This document shows positions 1 to 8,975 of a stretch of DNA of 64,000 nucleotides, piece after piece (within the stretch, counting starts at the first letter, position 1; each line of letters opens with the position of its first letter). The position numbers and the translations under genes were made by a program. The notes under the pieces were generated by a model. It did not search any database and was not told where the DNA came from. It saw only the letters and a program-made list of their open reading frames with translations. The stretch spans positions 1 to 64,000 of the forward strand of contig NZ_CP011382.1 in NCBI RefSeq assembly GCF_000734895.2. Direction: 5' to 3'. The stretch is from Calothrix sp. 336/3. GTDB taxonomy: Bacteria > Cyanobacteriota > Cyanobacteriia > Cyanobacteriales > Nostocaceae.

Positions 1-75
1 GCACTGCCCTACTGGAAGCACTTCGTGGCACTTACTGCCAACATGTGGTTCAAGTCACAGAAGAACCCTTCATTT

Positions 76-187
76 CTTTACAAACTATTCCCCTTCACCG
101 GGGACGGAAACTTGTCAATTATTGCGCCTCCAAAACCACAGATGGAAACCACTTTACAAACTATTCCCCTTCACCGGGGACGAAAAC
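76..187. CRISPR. Two-repeat CRISPR remnant
   Basis: Two 36-nt units at 76-111 and 152-187 differ by one base (G to A near the 3' end) and enclose a 40-nt unique spacer (112-151). They begin CTTTACAAAC and end with GGAAAC or GAAAAC, the usual shape of cyanobacterial CRISPR repeats, and carry a TCCCC-TTCACC-GGGGA hairpin. No third repeat is found in the 75 nt upstream or in the sequence downstream, and no cas gene lies in the window. The mutated second repeat is what is expected at the trailing end of an array. The array may continue beyond the left edge, but the 75 nt before repeat 1 is too long for one normal spacer. Confidence 0.75.
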
Positions 188-271
188 GCTTGCATTAGCC
201 CACAGGTCAGTGGACTGACTAATTATTTCCACAACTATGGGCAAACTAGCTTACAGCCGCTACCATCTGAG

Positions 272-304
272 TTGACAGGGAATCAAAAATCATAGTATTA
301 TAAT
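272..304 (+). promoter_or_regulatory. Candidate sigma70-type promoter of potC
   Basis: A perfect TTGACA at 272-277 is followed, 18 nt later, by TATTAT at 296-301, which overlaps a perfect TATAAT at 299-304. The GTG start of potC follows at 341. This suggests potC has its own promoter here rather than being read from upstream pot genes. No transcription data support it. Confidence 0.45.
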
Positions 305-340
305 CTGGACAAGGAAGAACTATCTTTCAATAATAAACCT

Positions 341-1147
341 GTGAATATTTCTCCATCTCCAAAGCAGCCGCGTGTCTCATGGCAGGCGGCTTTCTCCATG
401 TTGATGTACATTTTCATGTATCTACCAATATTGGTGCTTGCCTTCTACAGCTTCAACAATTCAGCTTACAGTGCTGGTTGGCAAGGATTCACCCTCGATT
501 GGTATCGCCAGCTATTTGCGGATGAACGCATCTTATTAGCGACCAAAAACAGTCTCCTAGTAGCCAGTTGTGCGGTGGGGATTGCGGCAGTATTTGGAAC
601 CCTGATGGCAGTGGGATTAGCTCGATATCAGTTTCCCGGCAAAGGTTTATATAAAGGAGTCAGTTACCTACCCTTAATTATTCCCGACATTGCGATCGCC
701 GTTGCCACCCTAGTTTTTCTGGCTGCTTTTGCCATACCTCTAAGTCTATGGACAATCATCGCCGCCCATGTGGTTTTCTGTCTTGCCTACATTGCCCTAG
801 TTGTCTCCTCCCGACTAACAAACCTGGATTCCCATTTAGAAGAAGCCGCCCTAGATTTAGGTGCTACACCTACCCAAGCATTTATTAAAGTTTTAATACC
901 CCAGTTAATGCCGGGTATAATTGCAGGCTGTCTGTTAGCTTTTATCCTTAGCTTAGATGACTTTCTGATTGCCAGTTTTACCTCCGGTAGCGGCTCTAGT
1001 ACCCTGCCCATGGAAATTTTTAGTCGCCTGCGAACAGGTGTTAAACCAGACATAAATGCCCTCAGTGTTATCCTAATTCTCGTATCAGCAATTGTAGCTT
1101 TTATTGCCGAATCAATTAGAATTGCTGGAGACAAAAAGCACAGATAA
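341..1147 (+). CDS. potC: Spermidine/putrescine ABC transporter permease PotC
   Basis: Inner-membrane permease of the polyamine importer, which pairs with PotB, the ATPase PotA and the binding protein PotD. The 268-residue length is normal for the family. Hydrophobic segments lie at about 19-37, 72-93, 107-130, 135-155, 192-212 and 241-259. The cytoplasmic EAA loop that contacts the ATPase is clear at 168-192 (EEAALDLGATP...PGI). The start is GTG; AAGGA at 311-315 is too distant to be a good Shine-Dalgarno site. No other pot gene is adjacent: a CRISPR remnant lies upstream and a kinase gene downstream, so the partners must be outside the window or elsewhere. Family assignment is firm; substrate is by homology. 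Confidence 0.9.
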   Translation: MNISPSPKQPRVSWQAAFSMLMYIFMYLPILVLAFYSFNNSAYSAGWQGFTLDWYRQLFADERILLATKNSLLVASCAVGIAAVFGTLMAVGLARYQFPGKGLYKGVSYLPLIIPDIAIAVATLVFLAAFAIPLSLWTIIAAHVVFCLAYIALVVSSRLTNLDSHLEEAALDLGATPTQAFIKVLIPQLMPGIIAGCLLAFILSLDDFLIASFTSGSGSSTLPMEIFSRLRTGVKPDINALSVILILVSAIVAFIAESIRIAGDKKHR

Positions 1148-1584
1148 AAAAGTATTTATACCACAATCTCTATCATCGTAATTCCTCTGAGCCACCAGGC
1201 AAACATTCTGCAATGCCATAGACAATAAATACTTATTTCATATAAGACTTAATACTTATAATAAAAATACCCCTCTCCTGAGTCAGGCACAGTGCCCCTG
1301 GGCAGTTGGGGGAAATTAATAATTACAACTGACGAGATAAATCACAATCCTATTGACAAAATCACTCCCCATCAACTATTATTCTTTCTGTAATGGAAAT
1401 CCATGCGCTCATATATATTCATATTTAGAAAATTACCAGTACAGATAAGCAAATAAATAGCATTTCCCATCTGCATTTTTCTCAACACAGAACCTCAGTA
1501 GATGAAGTAAATCTATAGATTTGTACAATTCTGTTTTCAAATAGATAATATTGAGCCTCACTTAGGCAAGATGCGAAGCTCACT
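1148..1584. other. Intergenic region after potC
   Basis: About 437 nt of AT-rich sequence without a convincing reading frame. The only structure seen is a short perfect palindrome GGCAC-A-GTGCC near 1287. It separates potC from the kinase gene and presumably holds the kinase promoter, but no good -35/-10 pair stands out. Confidence 0.4.
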
Positions 1585-3468
1585 ATGCAAATCTGTCAAA
1601 ATCCCCATTGCTCCAATCCCTTCAATGCTGACGGCAACAGATTTTGCATCAGTTGCGGGCAAAGCAACTTTGGTGAATTACTGCGGAACCGTTATCGTGT
1701 TCTGAAATTATTAGGAGAAGGTGGTTTTAGTAGAACCTACGCTACAGAAGATGCTGATAGACTCAATGCACCCTGTGTAATTAAACAATTTTTCCCCCAG
1801 GTGCATGGAACATCAGAACGTACTAAAGCCGCAGAATTATTTAAAGAAGAAGCCAAGCGTCTATATGAATTGGGAGAAAATCATATTCAAATCCCTCGAC
1901 TATTGGCATTTTTTGAACAAGGTTCCAGTTTATATTTAGTTCAAGAATTTATTCAAGGAAAAACCCTCTTAGAAGAGGTACAAAAGCAGCATTTTACAGA
2001 AGATAAAGTTAGGGAAATTTTAACTGAGTTATTACCTGTTCTCGATTTTATTCACACCAATAACGTGATTCATCGAGATATTAAACCAGAAAATATTATT
2101 CGCCGAGATACAGACGGTAAGCTCGTATTAATCGATTTTGGTGGAGCCAAACAAGTTACCCAAACAAGTTTAGCCAGACAAGCGACAGTTCTCTATACAA
2201 TTGGTTATGCTCCCAGTGAGCAAATGGCAGGATTTGCTTGCCATGCCAGTGATATCTATGCTTTAGGTGTGACTTGTGTACGCTTACTTACCAGATGTTT
2301 GCCACTCCATGATTCATCAGGGCAAGTTTACGATCGCCTTTACGATCCCATGAGTGCTAAATGGCTATGGCGACAACGCATCCAGGAACAAAACATCACA
2401 ATCAGTGAAGAATTAGGGCATATCCTGGATAAGATGCTGAAAAATTTAGCCTCAGAAAGATATCAATCTGCTGCGGTAATTATGAGAGAGCTACAAAATA
2501 GCAAAACCCTATCCCCTGGAGCAAATTCTTCAGAAACACAACCGATAATTGCAATTCCTCGAAATCCATCGAATTTTACCAACTTAGACACCTTTGAATT
2601 TGACGTAGTGACAATTGATAGTCATAGTCAGATAGTCAATCGGAACCGTACTGTTGCCCAATATTATGCAGAAGAATTGGGACATGACGTAATTATGGAT
2701 ATGGTAGCAGTACCTGGTGGCTCTTTTATGATGGGTTCCAAGGAAGATGAAGGAGATGCAGACGAACGTCCCCAACACTTAGTAGCAATTGAGCCTTTCT
2801 TCATTGGTAGATATCCTGTTACCCAAGCCCAATGGCGAGCAGTGGCATCTTTGCCCAAAGTCAATCAACCCCTCAACCCCTATCCGTCGAAATTCAAAGG
2901 TAGCAATCGCCCAGTAGAAAATGTATCTTGGTACGAAGCAGTGGAATTTTGCGCTCGACTAGAGCAAAAAACCGGGCGCAACTATCGCTTACCCAGTGAG
3001 GCAGAATGGGAATATGCTTGTCGTGCTGGCACCACCACACCTTTTCATTTTGGCGAAACTGTCACCGCAGAATTAGCCAACTGTGGCAACGGTGATGCGC
3101 AAACAGAGTCAAAAAGCCGGAATCGCAAGGAAACTACACCCGTAGGTAGCTTTCAAGTTGCCAATGCCTTTGGTTTGTATGATATGCATGGCTTAGTTTG
3201 GGAATGGTGTGCCGATCCCTGGCATAAGAATTATGAAGGAGCGCCCAGTGATGGCGGCATCTGGGAAGATGGAGGAGATATTCACCGTCGGGTATTGCGT
3301 GGGGGTTCTTGGAGCTTTAGCACGGAGATGTGTCGCAGTGCTAGTCGTAGTTGGAATGAGTCAGACGGTGGGTTGAGAATTTGTGGTTTTCGAGTTGTGG
3401 TGACAACTGTTGCTCGTACTAGTTATGTGATTGCTGCGAATGCTACCGATGGCTTGGTTGTACCCTAA
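1585..3468 (+). CDS. 4-Cys prefix Ser/Thr protein kinase with C-terminal FGE-like domain
   Basis: A 627-residue fusion. Residues 1-25 hold the cyanobacterial 4-Cys prefix (C4, C9, C21, C24), probably a zinc ribbon. The Hanks-type kinase domain (about 36-300) has the glycine loop GEGGFS at 44-49, Lys67, the catalytic loop HRDIKPEN at 163-170 and DFG at 184-186, so it should be active. A linker follows, then a formylglycine-generating-enzyme/sulfatase-modifying domain (about 371-610) with PGGSFMMGS, RLPSEAEWEYACR and LRGGSW motifs. The Cys pair of true FGE enzymes is reduced to a single Cys in EMCRSA, so this part more likely acts as a sensor or binding domain, as in related cyanobacterial kinases. 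There is no membrane segment, so it is cytoplasmic. The neighbours give no substrate. Confidence 0.9.
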   Translation: MQICQNPHCSNPFNADGNRFCISCGQSNFGELLRNRYRVLKLLGEGGFSRTYATEDADRLNAPCVIKQFFPQVHGTSERTKAAELFKEEAKRLYELGENHIQIPRLLAFFEQGSSLYLVQEFIQGKTLLEEVQKQHFTEDKVREILTELLPVLDFIHTNNVIHRDIKPENIIRRDTDGKLVLIDFGGAKQVTQTSLARQATVLYTIGYAPSEQMAGFACHASDIYALGVTCVRLLTRCLPLHDSSGQVYDRLYDPMSAKWLWRQRIQEQNITISEELGHILDKMLKNLASERYQSAAVIMRELQNSKTLSPGANSSETQPIIAIPRNPSNFTNLDTFEFDVVTIDSHSQIVNRNRTVAQYYAEELGHDVIMDMVAVPGGSFMMGSKEDEGDADERPQHLVAIEPFFIGRYPVTQAQWRAVASLPKVNQPLNPYPSKFKGSNRPVENVSWYEAVEFCARLEQKTGRNYRLPSEAEWEYACRAGTTTPFHFGETVTAELANCGNGDAQTESKSRNRKETTPVGSFQVANAFGLYDMHGLVWEWCADPWHKNYEGAPSDGGIWEDGGDIHRRVLRGGSWSFSTEMCRSASRSWNESDGGLRICGFRVVVTTVARTSYVIAANATDGLVVP

Positions 3469-3616
3469 TGTCAGAAGAGGGGAAAGGGAAAGTCTTTTTG
3501 TTTCTTGATTAACTCTCCCATTACCCATTCCCTAAGAGCTTATTTATCAAGTAAATATTCAGTAGGGTGTGTTACCTGTGGGAATTGGAGTATGAACTCA
3601 TGACTCCTAATTACTC

Positions 3617-4576
3617 CTACACCATCTTTAAGTTAGTGTATTCAGTCAGTAAATCATCGCTACTGAGGGTATCTCCGTCGGCTTGGGGTGCCCATAAGAC
3701 TTCAATGGCAAGTAAATTATCCCCAGAGATACTACCGATTTGGCGCAAAGCTTGACGTAAATCGTCAGCAGTATTGATTGCTGGGATTGCCTGTTTACCT
3801 AGGGTTGCTGCCAAGATGGTGACAACTATATATTCCCCAGGAGCAGCGTTTTCCAATTCTGCGGTGGCAGTTAAAGCAGCTTGAGGGGTAACTTCCTTGA
3901 GTTGGTTATTTACATTTGATAGGGTTTCGGCAGTGAATTTGCTCCGCTCTGCCAGGGATAGACGGTTAAAGTCAGCTTCCGCAGCACTGAGACGTGCTTG
4001 TTGTGTACCACCGTCTGCATATGCCCAGTATTCAGGGTGACGCAATAGGGCAAGGCTGGTTTCCTGGAGAATTTCCGTTCTTCCTTGGGATGAGTTGGTA
4101 TCTGCACTAGCTGCGATCGCGTTGAGTTCAGTTTGTAAGCTGCGAGCATTAGCTAGTAAACCAACTTGTAAACGGCTAATCGAGACAGTAGGATTACTGC
4201 TGTAGGTGGTATCTTCTAGGACTTCACCACCATTAGCACGGCGAAAAGTCTGGAAAATAAAGTTGGCGATCGCCATAAAAATCAGGATACTAAACAGGCT
4301 GCCAAAGCCCCCACCAAAACCCCACAAAGGTAATAGGAAGGGGAAACCAAAACCACCACCGGGATAGTATCCACCACCATATCCACCCGGTGCATAGCTG
4401 CGAGGAGATGAATAGGTACGACTAGTCGGTGCGCGGAAGGAACCCCCACCAATTCTTCCCCCTGTACGAGCGGCAAGAGCATCACCACCGTGACTAAATG
4501 CCAATGTCAACACTAAAAACAGGGCAAATAAGCTTTTGAGAAGCGGTTTTGTTGCTTGTTGTATTCTTTTACCCAT
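3617..4576 (-). CDS. DUF1517 family membrane protein
   Basis: A 319-residue protein of the DUF1517 family found in cyanobacteria and plastids; function unknown. The N-terminus has a signal or anchor segment (about 15-35, ending ALA), then a Gly/Ser/Tyr/Pro-rich low-complexity stretch to about residue 80 with GGYGGG-type repeats, then a second hydrophobic segment (about 92-112). The rest is a soluble C-terminal domain with the conserved region around SRLQVGLLA and YIVVTILAA. The likely topology is a thylakoid or plasma-membrane protein with the large domain on one side. It is convergent with the kinase gene and has no evident operon partner. Confidence 0.85.
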   Translation of the reverse strand: MGKRIQQATKPLLKSLFALFLVLTLAFSHGGDALAARTGGRIGGGSFRAPTSRTYSSPRSYAPGGYGGGYYPGGGFGFPFLLPLWGFGGGFGSLFSILIFMAIANFIFQTFRRANGGEVLEDTTYSSNPTVSISRLQVGLLANARSLQTELNAIAASADTNSSQGRTEILQETSLALLRHPEYWAYADGGTQQARLSAAEADFNRLSLAERSKFTAETLSNVNNQLKEVTPQAALTATAELENAAPGEYIVVTILAATLGKQAIPAINTADDLRQALRQIGSISGDNLLAIEVLWAPQADGDTLSSDDLLTEYTNLKMV

Positions 4577-4762
4577 AACCCAGCCTCTAGTAAATTGATA
4601 TTTTTTATACGTTTGAGTAAGTGGAAAGGTGAGTTGTTTCTATCTTCTATTCCTCATACTAATCTTCATCCTACCTTGCCTCAGCCCGTCAAGGGCTGTG
4701 AACTTAGGGAAGAATTCATTAGCGATAACCGTACATCAGCTAACTATTCCCTACACCTTTAC

Positions 4763-5401
4763 CTATTCCTCGTTGACGATTTTTTGTAATGTATCAATAT
4801 CTGAACCACAGATAGCTTTCAGATTATGAGTAATTTTCTCAATCTCCCAATCCCACCACCGAATATTTAATAATTTCTCAATCACTTGATCGGGGAAACG
4901 TTGGCGAATTTCTTTTGCTGGATTACCTCCCACCACAGAGTATGGTGCAACGTTACGAGTCACCACCGCACCTGTAGCAATAATTGCCCCATCACCGATC
5001 TGAATTCCTGGCATCACCATTGCCCCATAACCAATCCAGACATCATTCCCAATCACAGTATCACCTTTGTGGGGCCAAGTTTCAGGCATTGCCACTTCCC
5101 AACCTGCACCAAAAATGGGGAAGGGATAGTTAGTCAACCAATCGGTACGGTGATTACCACCATTCATCACAAATTTCACATCGGAAGCAATGGAGCAAAA
5201 TTTGCCAATTATCAGTTTGTCACCAATAAAGTCAAAATGATAGAGGACATTGCGCTCAAAGTTTTCTGGATTCTCAAAATCATCATAATAGGTATAGTCT
5301 CCAACAATAATATTGGGATTTTGAATAATATTCTTGAGATAAACTAAGCGTGTTTGCCCGTCTATGGGATATTTTGTATTGGGAGATGGACCAAAATTCA
5401 T
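4763..5401 (-). CDS. Vat/XAT-family hexapeptide O-acetyltransferase
   Basis: A 212-residue left-handed beta-helix acetyltransferase of the xenobiotic (Vat/CatB-like) family, which moves acetyl from acetyl-CoA to a hydroxyl of a small acceptor. The family catalytic histidine is in NGGNHRTD (His84), and hexapeptide repeats run through VIGNDVWIGYGAMVMPG and IIATGAVV. The C-terminal GGNPAKEIRQRF motif is typical. Streptogramin or chloramphenicol resistance is known for some members, but many environmental homologues have unknown acceptors, so resistance is not claimed. A TATAAT-like element lies on the minus strand at 5425-5430. No neighbour suggests a substrate. Confidence 0.85.
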   Translation of the reverse strand: MNFGPSPNTKYPIDGQTRLVYLKNIIQNPNIIVGDYTYYDDFENPENFERNVLYHFDFIGDKLIIGKFCSIASDVKFVMNGGNHRTDWLTNYPFPIFGAGWEVAMPETWPHKGDTVIGNDVWIGYGAMVMPGIQIGDGAIIATGAVVTRNVAPYSVVGGNPAKEIRQRFPDQVIEKLLNIRWWDWEIEKITHNLKAICGSDIDTLQKIVNEE

Positions 5402-5710
5402 AGATATTTTTTAGGAAAAGATTGATTATAATGTTATTAATATAAGATAGCCTGTATTTTTCATCATCAAATTTCTACACAGTTTCTCTTGAAAGATATT
5501 GACTATCTTTGTCCTCACTTCCGGTTCTCGTAAAGAAACTCAGACATTAGATATAGTCTTACTCCTATTCTTGCTAAAGAATTGCCAACATACATCAACA
5601 AATATTGCGGAGCATATATATCTATTGCTTTTAAGGACAAGGGATGACAAACAGAATTAGAGTAGAGATGTCAAGCCCTAAAGCTACCAGGAAATTGGGA
5701 GTTTAATCTT
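5402..5710. other. Intergenic region upstream of the 48-residue gene
   Basis: About 309 AT-rich nucleotides between the divergent acetyltransferase gene and the small gene at 5711. No RNA gene or longer reading frame is visible. It must hold promoters for both directions. Confidence 0.35.
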
Positions 5711-5857
5711 ATGGCAATCTCTAACTTCATTTCTCGAATTACTCAATTCATTTCTGAAGCAGCGATGCGGATTTTCGCACCTACAGATGATGCCTATCCC
5801 AACGTTGGAGTACAGCCTTTTTCTGGCGAACCATATGAAGAAAAACACGGCAAGTAA
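5711..5857 (+). CDS. Small 48-residue protein, function unknown
   Basis: ATG at 5711 is preceded by GGGAG (about 10 nt upstream) and opens a 48-codon frame ending in TAA at 5855-5857. The product starts with a hydrophobic/amphipathic helix (MAISNFISRITQ..., about 1-24) and ends in an acidic, Pro/Gly-rich tail with DDAYPNVGVQPF. I recall similar short cyanobacterial proteins with this tail but cannot name a function. A strong rho-independent terminator follows 49 nt later on the same strand, which supports expression as a single-gene unit. The helix could bind membranes or a partner. No homologue search was possible. Confidence 0.7.
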   Translation: MAISNFISRITQFISEAAMRIFAPTDDAYPNVGVQPFSGEPYEEKHGK

Positions 5858-5905
5858 TTGAACGATAATTGAAAGATAAATCTATGATGGGTAATTCCCA
5901 AGCAG

Positions 5906-5939
5906 AATCGGTGGATTTGCCTGTTTCCACCGATTTTTG
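5906..5939 (+). terminator. Rho-independent terminator of the 48-residue gene
   Basis: A perfect 10-bp stem (AATCGGTGGA at 5906-5915 with TCCACCGATT at 5926-5935) closes a 10-nt loop and runs into a T tract on the plus strand. The other strand lacks a T tract, so it belongs to the small plus-strand gene and not to the minus-strand glycosyltransferase. Confidence 0.8.
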
Positions 5940-5945
5940 TCTATC

Positions 5946-7136
5946 TTAAATTAATCCCATTTCCCGCAAACCCTGACGTAATCTTTTGGCTTCATCGGGG
6001 TTATATTTCTCATGTAACACAATAGCGTGACCAAAGGCAGTTAAGCTATCAGTGACGTTGCCAATTTTTAACAAAACTACACCAAGATTTTGATAGGCTT
6101 CAGGATATTGGGGATTAAATTTAATAGCTTTTTGGTAGGCAGAAATTGCTTCTGTAAATAAATTCATGGCTTTAAAAGTCATCCCCAAATTATAATGTCC
6201 GGTGGCAAAATTGGGGTCGATTTTAATTGCAGTTTCGTAGGCTGTTTTGGCTCCAGTTAAGTCACCATTTGCCTTGAGAATATTGCCAAGATTATTATAT
6301 GCTCCCAGCTTCAGCATGGGGTAAATTGGTAGTTTAATGGCTGCTTGGTAGTGGGCGATCGCCTGGTTAGGATTCTGTAACCGACTATAGGCAATACCCA
6401 GGTGATAATACAGTTCATATAAAATCTCGTAATTATCCTCAGCTGTTGCTACACCTCGTGCCAGTAATTCTACTCCCAGGGGAAGCTTACCAGTTTCGAT
6501 GTATAAAGCTCCTAATTTACTGCAAACATAGGGGTCATGGGGATTTTTACTGAGAAACTCTTCCATCGCTGCTTGAGCTTTGGTGTATTTATCCTGACCA
6601 GTAATGATACCTTTTTGATAACCAGTATGGGCGATCGCCACCTGTTCAATATAACCAATTTGCCAGTGGGGTTCTTGTTGAAGAATTTCCCCCACACTAT
6701 CATCTACTAAAGCATGGTAAGGGCGAGAAAAGCTAATGTCTGGGTGACGACGAAACAGTCGGGAAACCAGGGAATAGGGAGACTGTACCGCTCCCACCTC
6801 ATGACGTACTAAATTAATCAAGAGATATTCTTCTTGCTCAATGGTATGTCGAAGTAGGGGTGCGACTTCTCGCTGTAGGGTTTCATCCGCATCTAATACC
6901 AATACCCAGTCACCTGTAACGTGTTGTAATGCAGCATTACGAGCCGCACTAAAATCATTACACCATACAAAATCATATACCTGTGCCCCAAACTGTTGGG
7001 CAATTTTAGCAGTGCGATCGCCAGAACCCGTATCTAACACCACCATCTCATCAACTACATTCCTCACACTACCAAGACAGTAGGGTAAAGTCTTTTCTTC
7101 ATCTTTGACAATCATGCATAGGCTGAGTTTTGTCAT
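5946..7136 (-). CDS. GT2-family glycosyltransferase with C-terminal TPR repeats
   Basis: A 396-residue protein. Residues 1-110 form a GT-A fold of family 2: MIVKDEE near the start, VVLDTGSGDRT (nucleotide-sugar binding) and the DxD-type metal site LDADET near 82-86. From about 190 to the end there are tetratricopeptide repeats, with consensus-like units such as YNNLGNILKANGDL, YNLGMTFKAMN and YQNLGVVLLKIGN. This GT2-TPR architecture is common in cyanobacteria and is related to SunS-like enzymes; the TPR part probably binds the acceptor protein. There is no signal peptide. It ends facing the terminator of the small gene. Acceptor and sugar are unknown. Confidence 0.88.
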   Translation of the reverse strand: MTKLSLCMIVKDEEKTLPYCLGSVRNVVDEMVVLDTGSGDRTAKIAQQFGAQVYDFVWCNDFSAARNAALQHVTGDWVLVLDADETLQREVAPLLRHTIEQEEYLLINLVRHEVGAVQSPYSLVSRLFRRHPDISFSRPYHALVDDSVGEILQQEPHWQIGYIEQVAIAHTGYQKGIITGQDKYTKAQAAMEEFLSKNPHDPYVCSKLGALYIETGKLPLGVELLARGVATAEDNYEILYELYYHLGIAYSRLQNPNQAIAHYQAAIKLPIYPMLKLGAYNNLGNILKANGDLTGAKTAYETAIKIDPNFATGHYNLGMTFKAMNLFTEAISAYQKAIKFNPQYPEAYQNLGVVLLKIGNVTDSLTAFGHAIVLHEKYNPDEAKRLRQGLREMGLI

Positions 7137-7367
7137 CTGCCATCATCCAGACTTGTTGCGGGGAGTCTTGGTAGATATTTATAGCATTCTATGTACAGGA
7201 AATAGAAGTATGTCGCTGAAAGTCATTCGTGATAGTACAGATGGATACCCCTACACCTCACCCCAGAAACCTGTTTGATGGGTTGTCTATCCTGTCATGG
7301 CGATCGCACAATCTCATTCATGATTTTTCATCCTAGGGGTTAGGAAAATGGGGAATTCTGCAAAAAG

Positions 7368-8030
7368 TCAGCTAATTCTCTTGAAGACTACGCAAGTCGC
7401 AGAAATCTCTTGAAATAACCATAAACTGTATCGCAGGGAATCTAACCATCTCAGAGGTTGGTACACAGGTAAAATCAGACGAATGCACATTACCAATAAA
7501 TAGAGTATGGGTGAGACAGAAGTTGATTGGAGTAACATCCCACCAGAGACAATTTCTCCCTGAACTATTTCTAAATCTGGGAATAACTGCCTCAATTCTT
7601 CCACACTCGGACGAAACATGGTATCTATGGGGTCACGATGGTAGGGGAATCGATATGGAACCGTGACAAATAGATAACCATTGATGGGAATCAGAGAACT
7701 CATAGTCTGACATATTTCTTCACGATTAGTCAGATGTTCCAGGAGATTAGAACACAAGATAGATTGAATATTTTTCTGGGAAATTTCTTGTAAAAATAAA
7801 GGATTATTGAAATCTCCTACCAGGTCTACCCCAGCATCATCTTTCATATCACAATGAATAATAGAATACCCCTGTTCTCTCCCAGGCTTGAACAACAGTT
7901 CATCAATCCAAGGTTGTACCTTCTCTCGAAAATCTTGATTAGAGCTACCAATATTTAATATGGGAAACACTTCCCCAGCATCTAGAGAATAAATAATACT
8001 CCCTAACCAATTAGCTTCTTCTCGCAACAT
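7368..8030 (-). CDS. Class I SAM-dependent methyltransferase
   Basis: A 220-residue protein with the methyltransferase core. Motif I is the degenerate LNIGSS near 26-31, an acidic motif II lies around HCDMKDDAGVDLVGD, and SNLLEHL corresponds to motif IV/post-I (the EHL seen in methyltransferase_11 members). GYLFVTVPYRFPYHRDP follows. A hydrophobic stretch near 173-192 may anchor it to membranes. It lies 231 nt downstream of nothing co-directional except the glycosyltransferase region, so a role in surface-glycan modification is possible but is inference. The substrate is unknown. Confidence 0.75.
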   Translation of the reverse strand: MLREEANWLGSIIYSLDAGEVFPILNIGSSNQDFREKVQPWIDELLFKPGREQGYSIIHCDMKDDAGVDLVGDFNNPLFLQEISQKNIQSILCSNLLEHLTNREEICQTMSSLIPINGYLFVTVPYRFPYHRDPIDTMFRPSVEELRQLFPDLEIVQGEIVSGGMLLQSTSVSPILYLLVMCIRLILPVYQPLRWLDSLRYSLWLFQEISATCVVFKRIS

Positions 8031-8167
8031 AGGAAACTGATACAGTTGATTCAGCTCCTTTAAGCCTATCTCTTTTTGTTACACATCATTCCCTGATTAT
8101 TCTGGTTGAGAAAAGGGAGCTAGGGAAAAGGGAAAGTATTACATCTTGACTCCCAAATCCCCAGATT

Positions 8168-8818
8168 TTATAACTTGACGACAGAACGCAGTAAAGTAAC
8201 TTTACGACTATCTACCAGAATCGCAAAATAACCGCGATCGCTCAATTTTTGTAACGTCTTGTGAGCATCATCCCGGTTCGTCGTGTAAACTGCCATCAAA
8301 AAGGGGCGCTGTCCATAGGAAACAAAGCCTATATCCCCATTTACTACCCGTTGTAACTCCCCTGCCATCTCTGGACGATTTTGATAATCTACCAGCACTG
8401 CATAACCCTCTCCTAGTCTTTGGGGTTTAAAACTAACAGCTTGGGGTTCCGGCTTTTCCGAGGGCTTAGTTGCAATTATTGCCGACAGACCCGCAGAATC
8501 CCGGACATACCTTGCCCAACGATTCGCATCCTCAATACTGGAAAAACCACCAATGCGAGTCACAACATCCTTGAGATATCTACAAATACTTGTTTTCGTC
8601 TCCTTCGGTAAAACCCGTTTTAACTGGCTTTGATTATCTTTAGTGGGACTTACTACCAAAAGAACAAACTCCCCAGCATTCGGTGGTTGACAACTAGGAA
8701 TATTAGTTTGAGCTACGGCATAATTTATACCCAAACTCCAAAGGGATAAACCACATAGCAAGCTACCGAGAAAACCACTCGCACCACATGAAAGTTTTTG
8801 CACAACAGATGAATGCAT
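8168..8818 (-). CDS. Secreted SPOR-like protein, function unknown
   Basis: A 216-residue protein with an N-terminal signal peptide (hydrophobic 15-36, cleavage near AVAQ). The mature part seems to contain two copies of a beta-alpha fold: EFVLLVVSP... to AIIATK and YAVLVDYQ... to FAILVDSRK, each followed by a helix with EDANRWARYVRD or DDAHKTLQKL. This pattern resembles SPOR-type domains, which bind denuded peptidoglycan, but the similarity is from pattern only. It is likely periplasmic. It lies in a minus-strand series between a methyltransferase and ycf54 but the gaps (over 130 nt) argue for separate transcription. Confidence 0.6.
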   Translation of the reverse strand: MHSSVVQKLSCGASGFLGSLLCGLSLWSLGINYAVAQTNIPSCQPPNAGEFVLLVVSPTKDNQSQLKRVLPKETKTSICRYLKDVVTRIGGFSSIEDANRWARYVRDSAGLSAIIATKPSEKPEPQAVSFKPQRLGEGYAVLVDYQNRPEMAGELQRVVNGDIGFVSYGQRPFLMAVYTTNRDDAHKTLQKLSDRGYFAILVDSRKVTLLRSVVKL

Positions 8819-8975
8819 AAAATGTATTTTCTTAAAAGAATATCTGAGAAATATTTTGTTCCCCTAGGGAAAAATAAATAGGTAATAGGGAATGGGTAAT
8901 TGGTAATAGGTAAGATTTCGATAGTTAATAAAAAATATCTTTCCCTTCCTCCCAAAAAACCCTCCCTCTGACTTG

